The notes under the pieces are model-generated. The model did no database searches and was not told where the DNA came from. It saw nothing but the letters and a program-made list of their open reading frames with translations. Positions 9,169-17,681 of a stretch of 64,000 nucleotides of DNA are shown here, piece by piece. The stretch spans positions 186,001 to 250,000 of the forward strand of contig NZ_JAAZQL010000001.1 in assembly GCF_012275515.1 (NCBI RefSeq), in the 5' to 3' direction. This DNA comes from Novosphingobium sp. SG707 (GTDB lineage: Bacteria > Pseudomonadota > Alphaproteobacteria > Sphingomonadales > Sphingomonadaceae). The translations under genes were made by a program, and so were the position numbers. Every line of letters begins with the position of its first letter. The stretch's first letter is position 1.

Positions 9169-10367
9169 ATCAGGCTTTTATCTGTGACGCGATCCGCACG
9201 CCCATCGGGCGGCTCAATGGTTCGCTTTCGACTGTCCGCGCCGACGACCTTGCCGCGATCCCTTTGCGTGCGCTTATGCTGCGCAACATGGGCGTGGATT
9301 GGGGCGCGGTGGATGACATCATCCTGGGCTGCGCCAATCAGGCAGGCGAGGACAATCGCAATCTGGCGCGCATGGCCGGGTTGCTCTCGGGCCTGCCCAA
9401 GGAAGTGCCGGGCACGACGGTCAACCGCCTGTGCGGATCGGGGTTGAATGCGGTCGGTCTGGCCGCTCAGGCGATCCGCAGCGGCGACGCTGACCTTATC
9501 ATTGCGGGCGGCGCGGAAAGCATGACCCGCGCGCCCTATGTATTGGGCAAGGCGGGCAGCGCCTTTGGCCGCGATCAGAAGATCGAGGATACAACCCTTG
9601 GCTGGCGCTTCATCAATCCGGCAATGAAGGCGACATGGGGCGTCGATACGATGCCGCAGACGGCGGAGAATGTCGCCGCCGAATGGGGCGTCAGCCGCGA
9701 GGATCAGGACGCCTTTGCCTTGCACAGCCAGCAGAAATGCGCAGCGGCGCAAGCCAACGGGCGACTGGCGGCGGAAATCGTGCCGGTCGAAATTCCGCAG
9801 AAAAAGGGCGAACCCCTTGTTTTTACATCAGATGAACACCCCCGCGCGACCACGCTGGAGGCTTTGGCCCGATTGAAACCCGTGGTGCGCGCCGATGGCA
9901 CCATCACGGCGGGCAATGCCAGCGGGCTTAACGACGGCGCCGCGGCGATGATTATCGCCAGCGAGCAGGCCGCGCAGAAACATGGTTTGACCCCGCGCGC
10001 GCGGGTCGTGGCCATGGCCAGCGCCGGTGTTGCGCCCCGCGTGATGGGCATCGGCCCGGTCGAGGCGGCGCGGCGTCTGTTCGCGCGCACCGGGCTGAGC
10101 ATGGCGGATATGGATATTATCGAATTGAATGAAGCTTTTGCTGCGCAGGGTATCGCAACATTGCGCGATCTGGGCGTCGATATGCGCGATCCACGCGTCA
10201 ATCCCAATGGCGGAGCGATTGCTTTGGGCCATCCTCTGGGCATGTCGGGCGCGCGCATCACGATAAGCGCGGTCGAGGAATTGCAGCGCACCGGCGGGCG
10301 CTATGCCCTCGCCTTCATGTGCGTGGGCGTGGGCCAAGGCATTGCCGCGATTGTCGAGCGCGTCTGA
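9165..10367 (+). CDS. pcaF: 3-oxoadipyl-CoA thiolase
   Basis: Thiolase that splits 3-oxoadipyl-CoA into succinyl-CoA and acetyl-CoA, the last step of the beta-ketoadipate pathway; 400 aa, typical length. The nucleophilic cysteine is in [12 protein letters not shown] (Cys90). The catalytic His is in [16 protein letters not shown], and the second Cys is in [11 protein letters not shown] near the C-terminus. The N-terminus [15 protein letters not shown] is characteristic of PcaF/PaaJ-type thiolases. It overlaps pcaJ by four bases. A phenylacetate-pathway role (PaaJ) cannot be ruled out from sequence alone, since the two enzymes are close, but no paa genes are nearby. Confidence 0.92.
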   Translation: MNQAFICDAIRTPIGRLNGSLSTVRADDLAAIPLRALMLRNMGVDWGAVDDIILGCANQAGEDNRNLARMAGLLSGLPKEVPGTTVNRLCGSGLNAVGLAAQAIRSGDADLIIAGGAESMTRAPYVLGKAGSAFGRDQKIEDTTLGWRFINPAMKATWGVDTMPQTAENVAAEWGVSREDQDAFALHSQQKCAAAQANGRLAAEIVPVEIPQKKGEPLVFTSDEHPRATTLEALARLKPVVRADGTITAGNASGLNDGAAAMIIASEQAAQKHGLTPRARVVAMASAGVAPRVMGIGPVEAARRLFARTGLSMADMDIIELNEAFAAQGIATLRDLGVDMRDPRVNPNGGAIALGHPLGMSGARITISAVEELQRTGGRYALAFMCVGVGQGIAAIVERV

Positions 10368-10423
10368 ACCTCGACAGGTTGGGCGGGGGCTGTCATAGGC
10401 CCCTGCCTAAAGGAGAGGCGCGC

Positions 10424-11194
10424 ATGAGCCAGTCAGACCCCGATTTCATGCAATCTCTGGCCCGCGGCCTGATGGTGATGGAGGCCTTTGTCGAACTCGG
10501 CCCGGATCAGTCCATCGCCAGCCTTGCCCGCCATACCGGCCTGCCGCGCGGAGTGGTCGCGCGTTGCCTGCATACGCTGGTGATGACGGGCTATGTAGCT
10601 CAGGATGAACGATCTTTTTCCGTGCGGCCCAAGGTTCTGGGGCTGGCGCGGGCCTATCTTTCGGATCGCTCGCTCTCGGCCATCGCCCAGCCTTTGCTCG
10701 AAAATCTGCGCGACAGGCTGGGGGAATCCTGTTCTCTTGGGGTGCTGGACGGGGCCGATGTGCTTTATGTCGCGCGTGCCTCGCGCAGCCGGATCATGGC
10801 GATCGGCCTGCATGTCGGCAGCCGCCTGCCTGCGTGGTGCACCTCCATGGGCCGTATTTTGCTCTCCAGCCTGCCGCCGGAGCAGCGCGAGACTTTGCTC
10901 CCCCCTGCCCCCCTGCCCGCGCGCACGCCCCATACAGTGGGCTCGCTGGAGGATCTGCGAACGCTGCTCGACGCAATTGCCCGCAATGGGGTGGCCATTG
11001 TCGATCAGGAGCTGGAAGTGGGGCTGCGTTCGGTTGCAGTGCCGGTGCGCAATGCCAAGGGTCAGGTGATCGCGGCGCTCAATGTCGGCGTCAACGCGAT
11101 GGAGCACAGTGTCGAGCATTTGCGCTCAAACATAGCCCCTGCCCTGATGGAAACGGCGCGGATGGTGGGGCTGGCAAGCGCGTCGGGGCTGTAA
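10424..11194 (+). CDS. IclR-family regulator, probable PcaR/PcaU
   Basis: Transcription factor of 256 aa, last gene of the pca cluster. It has an N-terminal winged helix-turn-helix (QSIASLARHTGLPRGVVARCLHTLV) and a C-terminal IclR effector domain (SLGVLDGADVLYVARASRSR; later AALNVGVNAMEHSVEHL). The ATG at 10424 is chosen because AAGGAGAG precedes it; a longer frame overlapping pcaF lacks a site. Homologues sense beta-ketoadipate or protocatechuate and activate pca operons. Repeated CGATTAT elements upstream of pcaI are the likely target. The effector is inferred from context only. Confidence 0.88.
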   Translation: MSQSDPDFMQSLARGLMVMEAFVELGPDQSIASLARHTGLPRGVVARCLHTLVMTGYVAQDERSFSVRPKVLGLARAYLSDRSLSAIAQPLLENLRDRLGESCSLGVLDGADVLYVARASRSRIMAIGLHVGSRLPAWCTSMGRILLSSLPPEQRETLLPPAPLPARTPHTVGSLEDLRTLLDAIARNGVAIVDQELEVGLRSVAVPVRNAKGQVIAALNVGVNAMEHSVEHLRSNIAPALMETARMVGLASASGL

Positions 11195-11209
11195 TTTCAA
11201 GCTCCTGCT

Positions 11210-11239
11210 CCGGAATGGCCCGCCCTTTGGCCATTCCGG
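11210..11239. terminator. Bidirectional terminator between pca cluster and parB
   Basis: Perfect 11-bp stem CCGGAATGGCC / GGCCATTCCGG (11210-11220 with 11229-11239) with an 8-base loop, between two convergent genes. Confidence 0.75.
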
Positions 11240-11250
11240 GGTTCTACCGC

Positions 11251-12294
11251 TTAATCTTCCCAATAACGGTCAAGCAGATCGCGCAGCGCGGTCTCCACCT
11301 CTTCCTTGCTGCCCCCATCCTTGGGAAACAGCGTCAGGCTGATGCTCTTGCGATCCTTGCCCTCGATGCGCAGCAAGGGCACGCCAGCCCCATTTCGCAG
11401 GACAATCTGGTCCGATCCTGACCTCTTGGGGGCTTTGACCAGCGCGGTTTTCTTGCGCGCCTCGGCCTCTCTGTTGGCCACAACCCCAAAAGCGCGGATG
11501 ATATCCGGCACGGTCGCGGGCAAATCTTCTTCGCCCATCCGGCGCCCTTCCCGAATCCGGCGCGCCTCGGCCAGCACTGCCGCGCGGCAGTCATCTTCCT
11601 TGAGCAGCGGCTTGATCGAGCCAATATGCGAGATTTTGAGCTCAAACGGATCGGCAAACGAGCCCAGAATGTCGCTGGGGAGGCGCGCCAGATCGAGATA
11701 GCGGCTCAGCCAGGCTTCGGACTGGTTCAAACGCTTGGCCATGTCCTTCTGGCGGCCATTATAATAAAGGCCCAGCGCCTGAAGATAATCCCGCGCGCGC
11801 TCGATATCGCTCAGGTCCTCACGCGCACGGTTTTCCAGATCCGAAACGCGGAACGCCTGCTCGTCGGTCAGATCGCGGATTTCCACCAGATAGCGGATTT
11901 CCGGGTGATTGTTGGCGCGCAGCCATTTGACGCACCAATGCCGCCGCGCACCGCAAATGACCTCGTAATCGTAATTCGGGTCATTATGGACGCGGCGCAC
12001 AATAGCGGGCACTTCTTGCTTGCCCTGCGCCAGAATGCTCTCGATCAGATCCGAGCAGCGCGTTTCATTGAGCGCGGCATAATCGCGGTTATGGCGGATC
12101 CAAATGCGGCAGCGATCGGGATCGACCAGCTCCTGCGGATTGTTGACCACCGAGCCCGAGGCCAGTTCGGCAAGCCGGTTGTTGCGCCCCGAAAGCACGC
12201 CCACGCCAAGGCGCGAGGGACGGCTGTTTCCATCAGCAGCCGGTTCGACAACCGAGACCAGGTCGGCCATGAAGCTCTTGTTTTTCGAGCTCAT
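11251..12294 (-). CDS. parB: ParB-family partition protein
   Basis: Centromere-binding protein for segregation of this replicon, 347 aa. The ParB/Srx N-domain includes the CTP-binding motif GARRHWCVKWL and ENRAREDLSDIERARDY. A helix-turn-helix follows (QKDMAKRLNQSEAWLSRYLDLARL). The C-terminal dimerisation part (LLRIEGKDRKSISLTLFPKD) is less conserved. It lies downstream of parA, with a 20-bp parS-like palindrome in the 44-bp gap between them. The coding sequence also holds one copy of the replication iteron on the minus strand at 11414-11433. Divergence from chromosomal ParB and the adjacent rep gene mark it as plasmid-type. Confidence 0.93.
   Translation of the reverse strand: MSSKNKSFMADLVSVVEPAADGNSRPSRLGVGVLSGRNNRLAELASGSVVNNPQELVDPDRCRIWIRHNRDYAALNETRCSDLIESILAQGKQEVPAIVRRVHNDPNYDYEVICGARRHWCVKWLRANNHPEIRYLVEIRDLTDEQAFRVSDLENRAREDLSDIERARDYLQALGLYYNGRQKDMAKRLNQSEAWLSRYLDLARLPSDILGSFADPFELKISHIGSIKPLLKEDDCRAAVLAEARRIREGRRMGEEDLPATVPDIIRAFGVVANREAEARKKTALVKAPKRSGSDQIVLRNGAGVPLLRIEGKDRKSISLTLFPKDGGSKEEVETALRDLLDRYWED
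11414..11433 (-). repeat. Isolated iteron copy inside parB
   Basis: Minus-strand sequence GCCCCCAAGAGGTCAGGATC, matching the origin iterons (GCCCCCAAgAgGACAGGATA type) in all but two positions. It lies in codons for APKRSGSD. It could be a handle for Rep binding or coupling at a distance. Confidence 0.6.
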
Positions 12295-12311
12295 TTACTC
12301 ATTCCCTTCAC

Positions 12312-12331
12312 AAATTGCAGGGCTGCAATTT
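12312..12331. repeat. parS-like palindrome, copy 1
   Basis: AAATTGCAGGGCTGCAATTT, palindromic except for the central base pair, in the gap between parA and parB. The 16-bp core ATTGCAGGGCTGCAAT recurs at 13701 and 15362. The position and spacing around the par and rep genes suit a ParB-binding centromere site. Confidence 0.8.
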
Positions 12332-12338
12332 TGGCGCA

Positions 12339-13541
12339 TCACGCCAATCCTTCCTTGCGCAGACGGGCCAGATGGCTGGGCCATGTGCGGCGAATATCCA
12401 CCTCGATTTCCCCGCAAACCCCATCCAGATAGGTCAGGCAGCGGTCGCGCACCTGCTTGCTGGTCATGGGACCCGAGAGTTCATAAACCGTCATCAGACG
12501 CGCCGTGGCATTGTCGATTTCGGCCGAGTCTTTGAGCGGCGTGCGGATCATCGCATTGCCGTAAAGCTGGCGCATCAGTTCGAGCAGACCGCGCTGCATC
12601 GACTTGTTTTCATCCACCTTGGACGCAACGAAACGCAGGAAAGCCAGCTGCGGCGCCAGATCATACTGCTGAAGATCCTGGATCGTTTCATCCAGCATCG
12701 CCAGAAACGCCGCGGTCGAGGAAAAGTCCATGACCGTGGGCGGCACCGGCACCACCAGTGCATTGGCCGCGCGGAGCACCGAAAGCGAGATCGCACCCAG
12801 CGCCGGCGGCGGATCGAGGATCACCACGTCATAGAGATCCTGAACCGACTGAATGCCCTGCGACAGACGGTTGAGCAGAGCCCCCTGCCCGCGCGCCATA
12901 CGCGCCGCCAGTTCATATTCGGACTGGAACAGACGCAGGTTGGCCGGGATCAGATCGAGCCCATCGAAATGGGTCTTGCGGATCGCATATTCCAGCGTCG
13001 CGCGCTCGCCCTCGCGCAGGAAGGGATAGAGCGTATCCTCTTCGCCCAGATCGAGGTCGGGAACATAGCCGAACAGCGTGGTGGCTGACGCCTGGCTGTC
13101 GCAGTCGATCAGCAGCACCCGGTAGCCGTGAATCGCCAGATATTGCGCCAGATGGACCGAGAGCGTCGATTTGCCCACGCCGCCCTTGAAATTCTGGACC
13201 GCCAGAATCGAACAAGGATCCTCAGGCGCGCGCCAGGGGCGGGTGCCGAAAGTGCCGCGCATGTCGTTGAGCTGGGCCAGTGTATAGCCCAAACGGCGGT
13301 TGTTTTCCCCGCGCGGGGGTGCTTCAAGGCGGCCATCGCTCTCCGCCTCGCGAATCGCAGCCGTGGTGCGTCCGACCAGTTCGGCCGCCTTGCCGATCGG
13401 AAAGGACGGCTCACGCCTTTCCTCGGCCCGCATATCGCGCGCGGAAGAGCGTAGTTTTTCCAGAACTGAGGAAGAGCGATCAGCCAATGCGGCAACATCG
13501 AGCGCTTCTTCCATGCGAACTTCATCTAGCGCGGAAGCCAT
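12339..13541 (-). CDS. parA: ParA-family partition ATPase with N-terminal HTH
   Basis: Walker-type ATPase that drives plasmid segregation, 400 aa. The deviant Walker A motif KGGVGKST is at residues 119-126, followed by VLLIDCDSQASATTLFGY and DVVILDPPPALG (Walker A' and B). About 110 residues precede the ATPase and include a MerR-like helix-turn-helix (FPIGKAAELVGRTTAAIREAE). This makes it a type Ia ParA, which normally also represses its own operon. RBS AAAGGAG precedes the ATG. Downstream is parB; upstream, across about 195 bases with a second parS copy and an isolated iteron, is rep, all on the same strand. Confidence 0.95.
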   Translation of the reverse strand: MASALDEVRMEEALDVAALADRSSSVLEKLRSSARDMRAEERREPSFPIGKAAELVGRTTAAIREAESDGRLEAPPRGENNRRLGYTLAQLNDMRGTFGTRPWRAPEDPCSILAVQNFKGGVGKSTLSVHLAQYLAIHGYRVLLIDCDSQASATTLFGYVPDLDLGEEDTLYPFLREGERATLEYAIRKTHFDGLDLIPANLRLFQSEYELAARMARGQGALLNRLSQGIQSVQDLYDVVILDPPPALGAISLSVLRAANALVVPVPPTVMDFSSTAAFLAMLDETIQDLQQYDLAPQLAFLRFVASKVDENKSMQRGLLELMRQLYGNAMIRTPLKDSAEIDNATARLMTVYELSGPMTSKQVRDRCLTYLDGVCGEIEVDIRRTWPSHLARLRKEGLA

Positions 13542-13657
13542 GTGTGCTCCTTTCGAAAGTTAAATGGCACCTGCCCGATTTTCACTTTTTCGTCAAGCAT
13601 CCTGCATAATTCGCAAAGGCGGAAATCTGCGGCTTGTGAAGTGAAAGTGGCGAGGTC

Positions 13658-13677
13658 CATCCTGACCTCTTGGGGGC
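13658..13677 (-). repeat. Isolated iteron copy upstream of parA
   Basis: Minus-strand GCCCCCAAGAGGTCAGGATG, an iteron-type sequence between rep and parA. It could let Rep influence parAB transcription or pair origins by handcuffing. Confidence 0.65.
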
Positions 13678-13698
13678 GATTTTGACGCCTTTATGCGC

Positions 13699-13718
13699 AA
13701 ATTGCAGGGCTGCAATTG
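13699..13718. repeat. parS-like palindrome, copy 2
   Basis: AAATTGCAGGGCTGCAATTG, 19 of 20 bases identical to copy 1, in the gap between the rep stop codon and the parA promoter region. Confidence 0.8.
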
Positions 13719-13736
13719 CCCCTTGTCGTGGAGTGC

Positions 13737-14900
13737 TTAGGGGCGCCCTCGTCGCGCAAGGAAAGCCTCGCAAAATCCGCGCCACGATTTTTCCAGCTTG
13801 GCACCGCGCAGCGAGCCGAGGCGATCGCCCATCTGCTGCCGATAGGCATCAGCAATCAGATCCATGTCCCAGCCGCCGCCATAGCGCAGCGCGACATCCC
13901 GAAAGGCACCCTCGGCCGTGCCGTAACGCAGCGAACCTTCGGGGAATTTTTCCCAAGGCGTCGCCGGTGCGGCGATAGTCCGCTTGGTCCGGACGGTCGC
14001 AGCGACCGGGGCAGCAATTCGCTCAACCTCACCCTCGCGGCGCGCCTTGCGCCCTGCGGAATGGCGCTCCAGTTCATCAACGGTCTGGATCTGGGCGGGG
14101 GCGTCCTTGGGGACGAAACGGAACTCGATCTCGGCAACGGCCCTGCCCCGGCGGATCTCTTTCCATTCCAGATTGTAATGGGCCAATTGGTCGATCTCGG
14201 ATTGCGCCACGGTCAGCACCTTGCGTCGCAGCTGGGCAAAATCGCCATATTTATCAGGGTCGATGCCCAGCGCCGCACGCAGACCAAGAATATCCACGCG
14301 CCAGATCGGCTGACGCCTGTGGAGTCGCAAGGCCCCTTCCTCATAGAGCTTGAGCGCATAGGCCGAACGAAACCCCAGCACGGCCTGACGGTTCATCACC
14401 GAATAGGTCTGCGATTCCTGAATGAGGCGACGCGCATCCGGGGTAAAGCGCCACTCGATCCAGCCGGTCTCCTTGTCACCCTCCTCGACCTCTTCCCAAG
14501 AGGATTCGATCAGGCTGAAGCGTTTGGTCGCCTTGCGCCCGCGCCAGGACGTATCATCCTCGGCAAACAGGGTGCGGTGCAATTCCTCAAGCATATCAAC
14601 GATACGCTCGTTGCCCTTGTGGCCGCGCCGGATATCAGCCTTGCGCAATTTATGCGAAGTGTCGCGCCACGCATCGCCCCCCGCCGTCAGGATCATCAGC
14701 GCCAACAGGCGAGAAGCGGTCAGGCTGAGCGACTGTCCCTTGACGAAGCGGACCTCGACCAGCTTGCCCGGCTTGGCAAATTCATCGCCGCCCTTGCGCG
14801 CCAGCGTGGCGGCCACGCGCATGGCGCGCGCGGTCACGGCCGCGCCATTGTCCTCGACGCCATAATCGCCTGCAATGTCCAGTTGCATTTCCTCAGCCAT
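13737..14900 (-). CDS. rep: Plasmid replication initiator (Rep_3-like winged helix protein)
   Basis: Replication initiator of 387 aa. The first about 250 residues look like paired winged-helix domains (LSLTASRLLALMILTAGGDAW; SYALKLYEEGALRLHRR; DILGLRAALGIDPDKYGDFA, then LRRKVLTVAQSEIDQL). The region SAYALKLYE followed by LRxxLGI is typical of Rep_3/RepB initiators. The C-terminal about 130 residues, after an Arg/Ala-rich linker, are a separate helical domain of unknown role. Upstream of the ATG lies a perfect inverted repeat that shares sequence with a row of iterons, which is how Rep_3 initiators usually repress themselves and fire the origin. The family call rests on these features and context, not on a search. 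Confidence 0.87.
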   Translation of the reverse strand: MAEEMQLDIAGDYGVEDNGAAVTARAMRVAATLARKGGDEFAKPGKLVEVRFVKGQSLSLTASRLLALMILTAGGDAWRDTSHKLRKADIRRGHKGNERIVDMLEELHRTLFAEDDTSWRGRKATKRFSLIESSWEEVEEGDKETGWIEWRFTPDARRLIQESQTYSVMNRQAVLGFRSAYALKLYEEGALRLHRRQPIWRVDILGLRAALGIDPDKYGDFAQLRRKVLTVAQSEIDQLAHYNLEWKEIRRGRAVAEIEFRFVPKDAPAQIQTVDELERHSAGRKARREGEVERIAAPVAATVRTKRTIAAPATPWEKFPEGSLRYGTAEGAFRDVALRYGGGWDMDLIADAYRQQMGDRLGSLRGAKLEKSWRGFCEAFLARRGRP

Positions 14901-14931
14901 GAATCGGCGCCCTTGTTTCGCCGATTGATGC

Positions 14932-14963
14932 CTGACCTGACCAGCGGGGTCAAGTCAGGTCAG
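14932..14963. promoter_or_regulatory. Rep autoregulation operator (inverted repeat)
   Basis: Perfect 10-bp inverted repeat CTGACCTGAC / GTCAGGTCAG with a 12-base spacer, 32 bases upstream of the rep ATG. The arm contains GGTCAG, the same core seen in the iteron GCCCCCATGCGGTCAGGAAT. A Rep dimer is the expected ligand. Confidence 0.7.
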
Positions 14964-14967
14964 TTTA

Positions 14968-15215
14968 GCCCCCAAAAGGACAGGATAGAGTTTCATGGCC
15001 GCAAAAGGCGGTGACAATCGGCTTGTCCGATTCGTTTTCGAGAGCAAAGAATGGCGCAAAGGCAACCGAAAATGTATGCTTGCCTCGCAAAAATCACCAA
15101 TTCCGATCCGCGCCCCCAAGAAGACAGGATACCCCATCAGGACAGCCAAGATCCCCCAGGAAGACAGGTTTCCGCCCCCACCAGGACAGGACAACGCCCC
15201 CATGCGGTCAGGAAT
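14968..15215 (+). repeat. Six origin iterons (about 20 bp)
   Basis: Copies: GCCCCCAAAAGGACAGGATA at 14968, GCCCCCAAGAAGACAGGATA at 15112, a weaker CCCCATCAGGACAGCCA at 15132, TCCCCCAGGAAGACAGGTTT at 15152, GCCCCCACCAGGACAGGACA at 15174 and GCCCCCATGCGGTCAGGAAT at 15196. The last five are spaced about 20-22 bases apart, two helical turns, as expected for side-by-side Rep binding. The first is isolated near the rep operator. Confidence 0.85.
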
Positions 15216-15359
15216 TACCTAATAAACCATTGAAAAACCTTCGTTAAATCAGACTGAATCAAGAATCTTTAGAATCTGGAATCACCACGCCACCGCAAAA
15301 GCGGCGTCGTGCATCTATAAAATTATTTCTTTTCAAAGAGATGGTGGCGTCCAAGCAAA

Positions 15360-15379
15360 AAATTGCAGGGCTGCAATTT
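15360..15379. repeat. parS-like palindrome, copy 3
   Basis: AAATTGCAGGGCTGCAATTT, identical to copy 1, on the far side of the origin between the iterons and hupB. Confidence 0.8.
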
Positions 15380-15592
15380 CGTACCGAACATCCGGAGGAC
15401 CCATCAACACACAGCCGGCATTCCTGAAGTTTCCTCACCTCCCACACCCAGCAATGGCTCAAAATCCCATCAAATGAGCGCAAAACTGTGGATGTATCGC
15501 TCAAACAGCCCCAAAAACCCCAAATCTCCGATAGATCCCGACCGCAACACGCATTAGCAGGGGCCATCCATTTCACTTGAAGGACTAAAACC

Positions 15593-15868
15593 ATGAACAA
15601 TAGCGATCTCGCCGACAAGCTGGCTGCCTCGCAGGGCATCACCAAAGCTGACGCGCGCAAGTATGTGGATGCCGTTTTTGCCGCCATCGCCGATGCCGCC
15701 GCAGAAGGCGAAGAAGTTTCGCTCAACGGCTTTGGCAAGTTCAAGGTCAAGGAAAGCGCCGCACGCGAAGGCCGCAATCCGGCCACCGGCGACACGATCC
15801 AGATCGCCGCTTCCAAGAAGCTGGGCTTCACCGCTGCCAAGGCGGTCAAGGACAAGCTGAACGGCTAA
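15593..15868 (+). CDS. hupB: HU-family DNA-binding protein
   Basis: Histone-like DNA-bending protein, 91 aa, complete and of normal size. It has the HU fold signatures: DLADKLAASQGITKADARKY at the N-terminus, then EVSLNGFGKFKVKESAAREG and the DNA-binding arm RNPATGDTIQIAASKKLGF. An A/G-rich ribosome-binding region precedes the ATG. It sits alone beside the replication origin. HU or IHF is often needed to bend iteron origins, so a replicon-borne copy may assist initiation or compact the plasmid. It could be IHF-like in function, but the sequence favours HU. Confidence 0.95.
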   Translation: MNNSDLADKLAASQGITKADARKYVDAVFAAIADAAAEGEEVSLNGFGKFKVKESAAREGRNPATGDTIQIAASKKLGFTAAKAVKDKLNG

Positions 15869-15880
15869 GCCTGAAAGAGG

Positions 15881-15903
15881 GCAGGGGGGCATGGCTCCCC
15901 TGC
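15881..15903 (+). terminator. Hairpin after hupB, possible terminator
   Basis: Stem GCAGGGG / CCCCTGC (15881-15887 with 15897-15903), 13 bases after the hupB stop. No T tract follows, so termination is uncertain. Confidence 0.4.
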
Positions 15904-16573
15904 CGCTCGACTGTCCCAAACAGGCCAGGTTTACGGCCAGACTGATCGGATCGCGCACCAGCCGTGCCGGCAGGACCGATCGAACTCCCAAACAGATTGC
16001 ATTTTCGCCGAGCCGCCAAAACGGCAGCAAATTTCATTGCCGCTCGAAGCGAGCAGGCAAAACGTCAATCCAAACGCTCAGCAACTAAGATACAGGCGGG
16101 GGAAGGCGGCACTTTCGCTCCGCAGCACCACATTCTCCCAAGCTGAAAGACGAGCGTGCCGGTTTCACCGGCATGGGCAAAATCTCGGGATCGAGTTGAA
16201 CAAGGAACTGGAGCGACACGGACCCTCATTTCAGCGATGATCCGCAGGTTCAGGAAAGGCTGGTGCCCAATCCGATGGCACGCCGCTCTGCGCCATATTT
16301 GCAAAGATGCGTGACCGCTCCCGCCTATCCTGACCTACAGGGGGCCAAATCGCCGCGCGCCGCTCAAAGTTATCAACCTCACACAGCCCTACCTGCTCTA
16401 CGTAAATGCGATCGGGAAAGGGCGGGAGGAATGCAAAGGGATCAGAACAACCCTGCAGAGCGGCGGATTTGTCGCGCTCTTGTCTCGGCGATTTCCCACG
16501 CCTGGCCTCTATCCCGATTTTCGAAAGTCAGCGGTCTATCGAAACCCGACATCACCCCGCCACGCGCACACCT
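15904..16573. other. 670-bp stretch with no recognisable gene
   Basis: Between hupB and the LacI-family gene no frame shows a convincing protein on either strand: open frames are short, mutually overlapping and without ribosome-binding sites. A small perfect hairpin TGCCGGT-TTC-ACCGGCA lies at 16157-16173. It may be decayed coding DNA or a plasmid junction; nothing more can be supported. Confidence 0.4.
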
Positions 16574-17623
16574 TCAACTGCAGACGGGCGCCACCGATTG
16601 GCGAATCTTCAATTCGTAGGCGATCCGCACAGTCCGCCCCTCCAGCCTTTTGTCCTCCAGCGTCGCGGCAATCAGCGTATCGGCGGCCAGACGCGCCATG
16701 GCGATGGTGGGCTGGCTGACAGTGGAAATGCGCGGCCATGTCGATTGCGAGATCAGCAGCCCGCCAAAACCGAAGATCGACAATTGCCCCGGCACGCTCA
16801 GGCCGCGCTCAAAGGCGGCGGCCAGAACACCCGCGGCCATTTCGTCATTGGCGGCAAAAATCGCGCTGGGCGGGGAGGGGGCATCGAGCAATTCGCCGCC
16901 CGCGCTTTGGCCGGAAGTGAAGGTGAAGGCACCCTGCGCCACCATCAGCGTCGCACCGGGCACTTGCGCCAGCGCTTCGCGTAATCCGTCGAGCCGCCCG
17001 GTATGCGCGAAATGCGAGGAAGGCCCGGTGATATAGCCCAACCGCCGGTGGCCCTGATCCAGCAGATAGGCGCCGATCTCGCGCCCCGCCGAACAATTGT
17101 CGATCACCAGACACAGGCCGCGCCCCAATTGCGTGCCGGGGTTCATCCGCGCATAGCGCACTTGGCGGGCGTCGAGTTCATCGAGCAACCAGCCCGTATC
17201 ACACAGGGGCGGCATCAGCAGCAGTCCGTCGAAACTGACCGCGTCGAAACAGTCGGCCAGCCAGGCTTTGCCCGCTTCCTCGTTGCTGTTGTCGATATTC
17301 TCGGTGACAAGGTGAAAGCCGGCCGTCTGGCAGGATTGCAACATGCCGGTGATGATGTCGGCAATATAGCTGGGCAGGCGGTTGCCTTCATCAAGCGTCT
17401 GGATTTCCGCGCCGCTGCTGACCAGCAGGCCTAGAATGGAAGAACGCCCGCCGCGCAATTGCTGCGCAGCGCGATTGGGCTTGAAGTTCAGCTCGGCCAT
17501 CGCCTGCTCGACCTTCACGCGGTATTCCTCGCCCACCTTGGGATGTTTGTTGAGCACCCGCGAAACGGTCTTGAACGAGACACCCGCGCGATTGGCGATG
17601 TCGATGATGGTGGGCCGGGACAT
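16574..17623 (-). CDS. LacI-family transcriptional regulator
   Basis: DNA-binding regulator of 349 aa. The N-terminal LacI helix-turn-helix is clear (PTIIDIANRAGVSFKTVSRV, then LNKHPKVGEEYR). The periplasmic-binding-protein-like effector domain follows (ILGLLVSSGAEIQ; YLLDQGHRRLGYITGPSSHF; SAIFAANDEMAAGVLAAAFE). The start is placed at MSRPTIIDI, which fits the family; an upstream extension lacks support. No sugar operon is attached on the same strand: the neighbour is an RhtB exporter whose stop lies 58 bases upstream of this start. The target and effector are unknown; the next divergent TonB receptor system is one candidate. Confidence 0.92.
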   Translation of the reverse strand: MSRPTIIDIANRAGVSFKTVSRVLNKHPKVGEEYRVKVEQAMAELNFKPNRAAQQLRGGRSSILGLLVSSGAEIQTLDEGNRLPSYIADIITGMLQSCQTAGFHLVTENIDNSNEEAGKAWLADCFDAVSFDGLLLMPPLCDTGWLLDELDARQVRYARMNPGTQLGRGLCLVIDNCSAGREIGAYLLDQGHRRLGYITGPSSHFAHTGRLDGLREALAQVPGATLMVAQGAFTFTSGQSAGGELLDAPSPPSAIFAANDEMAAGVLAAAFERGLSVPGQLSIFGFGGLLISQSTWPRISTVSQPTIAMARLAADTLIAATLEDKRLEGRTVRIAYELKIRQSVAPVCS

Positions 17624-17681
17624 GGCGTTTATGTGCAGGATGTTGGCGAGACGAACAAGATGCCGCGCCGAATTTACCGCA

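Larger units (their letters stand above)
14901..15592. other. Iteron-type origin of replication (oriV)
   Basis: Non-coding stretch of 692 bases between rep and hupB. In order it holds an inverted repeat next to the rep start, six iterons, AT-rich DNA (about 15216-15290 and 15313-15345), a parS copy, and a weak DnaA-box-like sequence TGTGGATGT at 15487. These are the usual parts of an iteron origin. The exact unwinding site cannot be fixed by eye. Confidence 0.8.
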
